Source: CAYLHS01 sp964383535 (lineage in GTDB: Bacteria; Actinomycetota; Acidimicrobiia; Spongiisociales; UBA4744). From it: a stretch of 36,172 bases of DNA. Location of the stretch: assembly GCA_964383535.1 (NCBI GenBank), contig CAYLHS010000010.1, positions 1 to 36,172 on the forward strand, given 5' to 3'. Under the pieces are notes generated by a model. That model was not told where the DNA came from. It did no database searches and worked only from the letters and a program-made list of their open reading frames with translations. Shown one piece after another: positions 31,470 to 36,172 of the stretch; positions within the stretch are counted from its first letter, which is position 1; the number at the start of each line of letters is the position of its first letter. The position numbers were made by a program, and so were the translations under genes.

Positions 31470-32744
31470 CTACTCGCCTTCCTTGGGGTCGGTCGCCTCA
31501 ACCCCTTCGTCAGCGGTATCGGTCGTGGCGTCCTCGACCGTCGCCCGAGCTGCTTCCTCGAGGTTCGCCTCGGACTCCGGGACCGTTTCAGATACCTTCG
31601 CCTCGGGCTCCACCGTCTCGACCACCTCGGCCGTTTCGGCCACTTCGGTCGCCTCTGCTTCAGATGCCTCCGCCTCGGGCTCAACCGTCTCGACCACCTC
31701 GGCCGTTTCGGCCACTTCGGTTGCCTCTGCTTCTGATGCCTCCGCCTCGGGCTCCACCGTCTCGACCACCTCGGCCGTTTCGGCCACTTCGGTCGCTTCT
31801 GCTTCGGCGGACGACCGGCCTTCAACCGTCTCAACGACGTCTGGAGCGGCGGGCGCTTCGGTGTCCTCGAGGTCCTCGTAGTAGGCGTCCTCTGCCTCTT
31901 GGCTGGAGAGTGTCCGAGGCTCGTCAGCGGGACGCTTTCCTTCTCTGCGCTTGCCGCCGCCCTCGACGATCCTGCGGCCGCCGCCTGCCTCGATGACGCG
32001 GCGCTTGGGTCTGCCCCCAACCGCTTCCTCGGCCCGCGCCTTGGCGGGTGCGACACGGCTGGGTTTGCCAGATGCCATCGCGATCTCGGCGGCGAGCTTC
32101 TCCCGCGTCGCCTTCAGAGAGGCGACCAGGTCACCCTTGTACGTCCACACCTTCACGCCGATCGCGCCGACAGTCGTACGTGCGGTCGCTGTTCCGTAGT
32201 CGATGTCGGCGCGCAACGTGTGGAGCGGCACTCGTCCTTCTCGATACCATTCGCGCCGTCCCATATCGGCCCCACCAAGCCGGCCGCTGCACTCGACGCG
32301 CACACCCTGGACACCCGCTTTCATCGCGGCTGCCACGGTTCGTTTCATTGCCCTCCGGAACGACACACGCCCTTCGAGCTGATCGGCGACGCTCCGCGCG
32401 AGGAGCTGTGCGTCCTGGTCGGGGTCCCTGACCTCGATCACGTTGTACTTGACCCTGCGTCCGGTCAGCGTCTCGAGTCCCTCTCTGACTCGCTCGGCCT
32501 CGGCGCCGCGACGACCGATCACAACGCCAGGTCGAGCGGTGTGTACCTCGACGACGACTTTGTCACGCGTGCGCTCGATCTCCACTCGAGAGATCGCGCC
32601 GCGCTTGAGCTCGGAGGTGATGTAATCGCGGATCTTCCAGTCCTCGTTCACGAGGTTCACGTAGTCCTTGTCGCTGTACCAATGCGACTTCCAATCCGTC
32701 ACCACGCCGAGGCGGAACGCGTAGGGATGTGTCTTCTGGCCCAT
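31470..32744 (-). CDS. rpsC: 30S ribosomal protein S3 with long acidic C-terminal tail
   Basis: The first 225 residues are a normal S3: MGQKTHPYAFRLGVVTDW, the KH domain around RPGVVIGRRGAEAERV, and the C-terminal fold to about KATREKLAAEIA. S3 lies at the mRNA entry site. A further 200 residues follow. A basic Gly/Arg stretch at about 242-270 (GGRPKRRV, GGGRRIVEGGG) is followed by an acidic Glu/Ala/Val/Thr region to the end. The acidic part contains three 24-residue repeats at 316-387. The open frame is intact, so the tail appears to be translated. Acidic S3 tails occur in some actinobacteria; this one is long and repetitive. Confidence 0.97.
   Translation of the reverse strand: MGQKTHPYAFRLGVVTDWKSHWYSDKDYVNLVNEDWKIRDYITSELKRGAISRVEIERTRDKVVVEVHTARPGVVIGRRGAEAERVREGLETLTGRRVKYNVIEVRDPDQDAQLLARSVADQLEGRVSFRRAMKRTVAAAMKAGVQGVRVECSGRLGGADMGRREWYREGRVPLHTLRADIDYGTATARTTVGAIGVKVWTYKGDLVASLKATREKLAAEIAMASGKPSRVAPAKARAEEAVGGRPKRRVIEAGGGRRIVEGGGKRREGKRPADEPRTLSSQEAEDAYYEDLEDTEAPAAPDVVETVEGRSSAEAEATEVAETAEVVETVEPEAEASEAEATEVAETAEVVETVEPEAEASEAEATEVAETAEVVETVEPEAKVSETVPESEANLEEAARATVEDATTDTADEGVEATDPKEGE
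31584..31799 (-). repeat. Three tandem 72-bp repeats within the S3 tail
   Basis: The period is exactly 72 bp; the unit beginning ACCGTCTCGACCACCTCGG on the plus strand recurs at 31612, 31684 and 31756. The first two copies differ at 3 of 72 bases, and the third matches for about 42 bases before differences increase. In protein they encode EATEVAETAEVVETVEPEAE plus ASEA. The near identity at third codon positions indicates recent duplication. Confidence 0.95.
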
Positions 32745-33085
32745 TACGCCTCGCTCTCTTCTGACACGACGATGGTGATGTGGCTGGTCCGCTTGCGGAT
32801 GCGTGTCGCACGTCCCCTCGCTCGTGGGCGCCAGCGCTTGAGCGTCGGGCCTTCATCGGCATACGCCTGAGCGATGAACAACTCGTCGGCATCGAGCGCA
32901 TGGTTGTGCTCGGCGTTGGCAACCGCCGAATCGAGCACCTTGCGCACGGTCCCCGCGGCCCTGCGGTCTGTGAACGACAGCACGTGGCGCGCCTCTTCGA
33001 CCGGCAATCCCCGGACGAGATCCAAAACACGCCGAACCTTGTACGGCGACTGGCGGATGTACTTGGCTTGCGCTCGTACCCTCAT
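32744..33085 (-). CDS. rplV: 50S ribosomal protein L22
   Basis: A 113-residue L22 with YIRQSPYKVRRVLDLVRG and the exit-tunnel loop RWRPRARGRATRIRKRTSH. The ATG overlaps the rpsS stop (ATGA), and the stop overlaps the rpsC start (TAATG). Confidence 0.99.
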   Translation of the reverse strand: MRVRAQAKYIRQSPYKVRRVLDLVRGLPVEEARHVLSFTDRRAAGTVRKVLDSAVANAEHNHALDADELFIAQAYADEGPTLKRWRPRARGRATRIRKRTSHITIVVSEESEA

Positions 33086-33366
33086 CGTCTACTCGCTGCT
33101 TTCTCGCGTGAACCGGCATGACCACGGAACGTTCTCGTGGGGGCGAACTCGCCCAACTTGTGGCCAACCATGGCCTCGGTCACATACACCGGTACGTGCT
33201 TGCGGCCATCGTGCACCGCGATGGTGTGGCCCACCATCTCGGGGATGACGGTGGAGCGCCGGCTCCAGGTCCGGATGACGCGCTTCTCGCCCTTGCGATT
33301 GAGCTCCTCCACCTTCTCGAGGAGGTGCTCGTCGATGAAGGGACCTTTTCTCAGGCTCCTCGCCAT
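33082..33366 (-). CDS. rpsS: 30S ribosomal protein S19
   Basis: A 94-residue S19 starting MARSLRKGPFIDEHLLEKVE, with TWSRRSTVIPEMVGHTIAVH and HKLGEFAPTRTFRGH. It is next to rplB (3-nt gap). Confidence 0.99.
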   Translation of the reverse strand: MARSLRKGPFIDEHLLEKVEELNRKGEKRVIRTWSRRSTVIPEMVGHTIAVHDGRKHVPVYVTEAMVGHKLGEFAPTRTFRGHAGSREKAASRR

Positions 33367-33369
33367 CGT

Positions 33370-34203
33370 CTACCTCCGTCCTCTCCGTGATCGCCGTCGC
33401 ACGATGTCTCTGTTGCTTGCCTTGTTCTTCTTGCGGGTTCTGCCCTCCGGTTTGCCCCAAGGACTCACCGGATGGCGCCCACCCGACGACCGGCCCTCAC
33501 CCCCACCGAGGGGGTGGTCGACCGGGTTCATCGCCACTCCGCGGCTCTGTGGCCGGACGCCCTTCCATCGGGAGCGTCCCGCCTTGCCGCCCTTGACGAG
33601 TTCGGCCTCCGTGTTGCCAACCTGCCCCACCGTGGCGCGACAGTCGAGCGACACCATCCGCATCTCGCCTGAAGGGAGTCGCAGCAGCGCCCGGTCGCCC
33701 TCTTTGCTCATGAGCTGCACCGAGGCGCCTGCCGAGCGTGCCATCTTAGCCCCTCCTCCGGGGCGCATTTCTATCGCGTGCACGATCGTGCCTGCCGGGA
33801 TGTTGCGAAGTGGCAACGCGTTGCCTGGATTGATCTCAGCACCCGATCCAGACTCCAATACCGACCCGACTTTCACACCGACTGGGGCGAGGATGTAGCG
33901 CTTCTCACCATCGGCGTAGTGCAGGAGTGCGAGGCGGGCGTTCCGGTTCGGGTCGTACTCGATGGCTGCGACCTTTGCGGGAATCCCATCCTTGGTTCTC
34001 CGGAGATCGATCACCCGGTATCGCTGTTTGTGACCGCCGCCCCGGTGACGAGATGTGATGCGACCATGAGTGTTGCGTCCGCCGGTGCCGCTCTTCTTGT
34101 CGAGCAGGGACTTCTCGGGGGTCGACTTCGTGATATCGGCGAAGTCCGAGATGGTGCGAAAGCGCCTTCCCGGCGACGTCGGCTTCTGTTTCTTCGTTGC
34201 CAT
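33370..34203 (-). CDS. rplB: 50S ribosomal protein L2
   Basis: A 277-residue L2 with KSGTGGRNTHGRITSRHRGG and the C-terminal MNPVDHPLGGGEGRSSGGRH, which contains the conserved histidine near the peptidyl-transferase centre. It lies 2 nt after rplW. Confidence 0.99.
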   Translation of the reverse strand: MATKKQKPTSPGRRFRTISDFADITKSTPEKSLLDKKSGTGGRNTHGRITSRHRGGGHKQRYRVIDLRRTKDGIPAKVAAIEYDPNRNARLALLHYADGEKRYILAPVGVKVGSVLESGSGAEINPGNALPLRNIPAGTIVHAIEMRPGGGAKMARSAGASVQLMSKEGDRALLRLPSGEMRMVSLDCRATVGQVGNTEAELVKGGKAGRSRWKGVRPQSRGVAMNPVDHPLGGGEGRSSGGRHPVSPWGKPEGRTRKKNKASNRDIVRRRSRRGRR

Positions 34204-34205
34204 CG

Positions 34206-34493
34206 CTACACCCCAAAGATGTCGATCGTGTCACCGGGCGCGAGCTTCACCAGCGCACGCTTGGTGTCTTGACGCCGGCCGACCACCCAGCCGGTTCGCT
34301 TCTGCTTGCCACGCCTGTTCAGGGTGTTGACCCGAAGCACGGTGACGTCGAAGATCTCGGCGATCGCCTTGGCGATCTCTGTGCGATTCGCACGCCGAAC
34401 GACGTCGAACGTGTACGTGTTGTGTTGCTCGATCAGGTCGTACGACTTCTCCGATACGACCGGGGTCAGAATCACGTCTCGTGGATCCTTCAT
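34206..34493 (-). CDS. rplW: 50S ribosomal protein L23
   Basis: A 95-residue L23, docking site for trigger factor and SRP at the tunnel exit: DVILTPVVSEKSYDLIEQ and NRRGKQKRTGWVVGRRQD. The ATG overlaps the rplD stop by one base. Confidence 0.98.
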   Translation of the reverse strand: MKDPRDVILTPVVSEKSYDLIEQHNTYTFDVVRRANRTEIAKAIAEIFDVTVLRVNTLNRRGKQKRTGWVVGRRQDTKRALVKLAPGDTIDIFGV

Positions 34494-35173
34494 CAGGACT
34501 CACCCCCCGTGTCCTCTACGAAATCGGTCTCGGTGACGTCGTAGGTCCCCTGCCCTCCGACCGAGCCGACCGTGTCCGTGGTGAATACCAGCGTGTCGGC
34601 CCACAGCACGTCGTAAGTGGTGAGCTGGGCAGCTTCGACGATCGCCACGCCCCGGAGGTTCCTGAACGAACGCTCCGGAATGCGATCGTTGCGACCGAGC
34701 ACGACGAGCACCTTGCGGCCGGCCTCGACGGCATCGAGGAATGCCCTCGCCCGCTTGGTCTTCGGCTCCTGCCAGTCGAACGTCCGCACGACTTTGACAT
34801 TGCCTTCGGCAACCCGGGCGGACAGAGCGCTGCGAAGCGCGAGACGCTTCATCTTCTTCGGAGTGCGCTGTGCGTAGGAGCGCGGGTGCGGACCAAACGC
34901 GACTCCGCCCCCGACGAAGTGGGGCGCGCGGATCGAGCCCTGACGGGCACGGCCGAGACCCTTCTGGCGCCACGGCTTCCTCCCGCCACCTCTGACCTCT
35001 GCCCTCGTCTTCGTCGAGGCCGTACCCGACCGGGCCCCGGCGAGCTGCGCCGTGACGACCTGGTGCATCACCGGACGATTCGGTTCGATACCGAAGACTT
35101 CGGGATTCAGGCGTACCTCGCCGTCGCGAGTCCCGTCACTCGTGAACAGCGCCGCCGTGCATGTGTCAGCCAC
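34493..35173 (-). CDS. rplD: 50S ribosomal protein L4
   Basis: A 226-residue L4 with the tunnel loop TKTRAEVRGGGRKPWRQKGL and GRARQGSIRAPHFVGGG. It starts at GTG 35173, which overlaps the rplC stop by 8 nt, the largest overlap in this block. L4 represses the S10 operon in enterobacteria; no such leader is known here. Confidence 0.98.
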   Translation of the reverse strand: MADTCTAALFTSDGTRDGEVRLNPEVFGIEPNRPVMHQVVTAQLAGARSGTASTKTRAEVRGGGRKPWRQKGLGRARQGSIRAPHFVGGGVAFGPHPRSYAQRTPKKMKRLALRSALSARVAEGNVKVVRTFDWQEPKTKRARAFLDAVEAGRKVLVVLGRNDRIPERSFRNLRGVAIVEAAQLTTYDVLWADTLVFTTDTVGSVGGQGTYDVTETDFVEDTGGES

Positions 35174-35798
35174 GAGCCTTCACCGCCTCTCTCACGAGCA
35201 CGACCGAGCCCTTGGGACCCGGCACGGCTCCACCGAGCAGGATCAGGCCGCGGGCAGAGTCGATGTCGACGACGTCGAGGTTGAGCATTGTGACCCGTTC
35301 GCCGCCCATCCGACCTGGCAGCTTGCGGCCCTTGAAGACTCTCGCAGGCGTCGCGCACGCTCCGATCGAACCGGGCGCTCTATGGACCCGGTGCACACCA
35401 TGGCTCGCCCCCTGGCCGCTGAAGTTGTGCCGCTTGATGACGCCCTGGAAGCCCTTCCCCTTCGACACGCCTGCAACATCGGCCTTTGCGCCCTTGACGA
35501 GCACATCGGCGATCGTGATCTCCTGGCCCAGCTCGTATGCATCGGGATCGTCGACCCGCACTTCGACGAGGTGCCGCGATGGAGCGACCCCCGCCTTGGC
35601 GTAGTGCCCAGCGAGCGGACGGTTGACGCCGTTCGCCTCCTTGTACGCTATTTGCACCGCCGCGTATCCGTCGGTCTCCGGACGCTTGATCTGCGTCACT
35701 CTGCATGGGCCCGCCTTGATGACGGTGACAGGGATCGCCCTGGCGTCGTCATCGAAGACCTGCGTCATGCCGAGTTTCTCTCCGAGAATGGCTTTCAC
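35166..35798 (-). CDS. rplC: 50S ribosomal protein L3
   Basis: A 210-residue L3 starting MKAILGEKLGMTQVFDDD, with GVIKRHNFSGQGASHG and LPGRMGGERVTMLNL. It starts at GTG 35798, overlapping the rpsJ stop (GTGA). Confidence 0.99.
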   Translation of the reverse strand: MKAILGEKLGMTQVFDDDARAIPVTVIKAGPCRVTQIKRPETDGYAAVQIAYKEANGVNRPLAGHYAKAGVAPSRHLVEVRVDDPDAYELGQEITIADVLVKGAKADVAGVSKGKGFQGVIKRHNFSGQGASHGVHRVHRAPGSIGACATPARVFKGRKLPGRMGGERVTMLNLDVVDIDSARGLILLGGAVPGPKGSVVLVREAVKARG

Positions 35799-36106
35799 TG
35801 CTTGATCTCCACTTCCACGCCTGCCGGGAGATCGAGGCGCATCAGCGAATCCACGGTCTTGGGCGTCAGCTCGAGGATGTCGATCAGGCGCTTGTGAATA
35901 CGCATTTCGTAGTGCTCCCGGGAGTCCTTGTCAACGAACGGCGATCGAATCACGCAGTAGCGATGAATCTCGGTGGGCAGCGGCACGGGACCTCTGACCT
36001 TCGCCTGCGTTCTGGTAACGGTTTCCGCGATCTTGCGCGCCGACTCGTCGACCACTTCGTGGTCGTACGCCTTCAGGCGGATTCGGATCTTGTGTCCTTC
36101 TGGCAT
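35795..36106 (-). CDS. rpsJ: 30S ribosomal protein S10
   Basis: A 103-residue S10 (also NusE in transcription antitermination): KIRIRLKAYDHEVVDESARK and LPTEIHRYCVIRSPFVDKDS. GGAG is 6 nt before the ATG. Only 18 nt separate it from the tuf stop, so it probably shares a transcript with the str operon. Confidence 0.99.
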   Translation of the reverse strand: MPEGHKIRIRLKAYDHEVVDESARKIAETVTRTQAKVRGPVPLPTEIHRYCVIRSPFVDKDSREHYEMRIHKRLIDILELTPKTVDSLMRLDLPAGVEVEIKQ

Positions 36107-36124
36107 CTGCTGCTCCGCTCCTGC

Positions 36125-36172
36125 CTATTTGATGACGTTGGTGACGGTGCCGGCACCGACGGTGCGGCCACC
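36125..36172 (-). CDS. tuf: Elongation factor Tu, C-terminal end (partial)
   Basis: The last 15 codons and stop of EF-Tu (GGRTVGAGTVTNVIK), cut by the window edge. This matches the conserved EF-Tu C-terminus. tuf directly before rpsJ is the standard str-S10 junction. Confidence 0.93.
   Translation of the reverse strand, partial: GGRTVGAGTVTNVIK

Noticed and set aside
1..36172. Mobile elements, CRISPR arrays, tRNA or rRNA genes, or a defence or biosynthetic island
   Set aside because: I looked for transposase or integrase motifs, regular spacer-repeat structure, tRNA-like cloverleaf ends and phage genes, and saw none. The gene content is core or metabolic.

Overview
The window is about 36 kb of GC-rich, densely coded bacterial chromosome. 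It joins two conserved blocks, the S10-spc-alpha ribosomal protein cluster and the rplM-glmM-glmS-acpS-nnr-alr-tsa-groES cluster. The gene order, GTG starts, type-Z (zinc) S14, RNA polymerase alpha of about 316 residues and apparently leaderless promoters all point to an actinobacterium (Actinomycetota). An uncultured Acidimicrobiia-like lineage is my best guess from protein flavour, but I cannot prove it without a search. I see no mobile element, CRISPR array, tRNA or rRNA, and no gene-free stretch longer than 300 bases.

Layout, left to right. Bases 1-86 hold two tandem CIRCE operators, most likely controlling a groES that lies just off the left edge. From 7830 down to 87 (minus strand) runs a nine-gene operon in which every gene touches or overlaps the next: nnr, alr, a P1/DmpA-family peptidase, a type-4 uracil-DNA glycosylase, tsaE, tsaB, rimI, tsaD and an M50 protease with CBS domains. 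A small plus-strand coiled-coil gene (7945-8316) sits between nnr and acpS. From 13117 down to 8454 (minus strand) come rplM, rpsI, glmM, glmS and acpS. The segment 13370-20648 is accessory: a threonine dehydratase, truA with a YIP1-type membrane protein, a Nudix hydrolase divergent from a DUF2007 protein, a MenC/NSAR-type enolase-superfamily enzyme, and a CPA2 antiporter paired with an RCK-Usp regulator. From 36172 down to 20834 (minus strand) runs tuf(end)-rpsJ-rplC-rplD-rplW-rplB-rpsS-rplV-rpsC-rplP-rpmC-rpsQ-rplN-rplX-rplE-rpsZ-rpsH-rplF-rplR-rpsE-rpmD-rplO-secY-adk-map-infA-rpmJ-rpsM-rpsK-rpsD-rpoA-rplQ, with almost no spacing.

Together the genes cover ribosome assembly, transcription and secretion (right), amino-sugar and D-alanine supply for the cell wall plus t6A tRNA modification (left), and potassium/proton exchange and small-molecule metabolism (middle).

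Most of the window is ordinary housekeeping DNA and I found no clear new multi-gene system. The items most worth a second look are non-coding or peptide-level: GT-anchored heptanucleotide repeats in many spacers; a -10 box placed so that transcription would begin at or within a few bases of the start codon in front of seven operons; a palindrome over the rplM promoter and a hairpin at its predicted mRNA 5' end; three near-identical 72-bp repeats coding an acidic tail on S3; the tandem CIRCE pair; and a sliding-clamp-like motif at the end of the uracil-DNA glycosylase.
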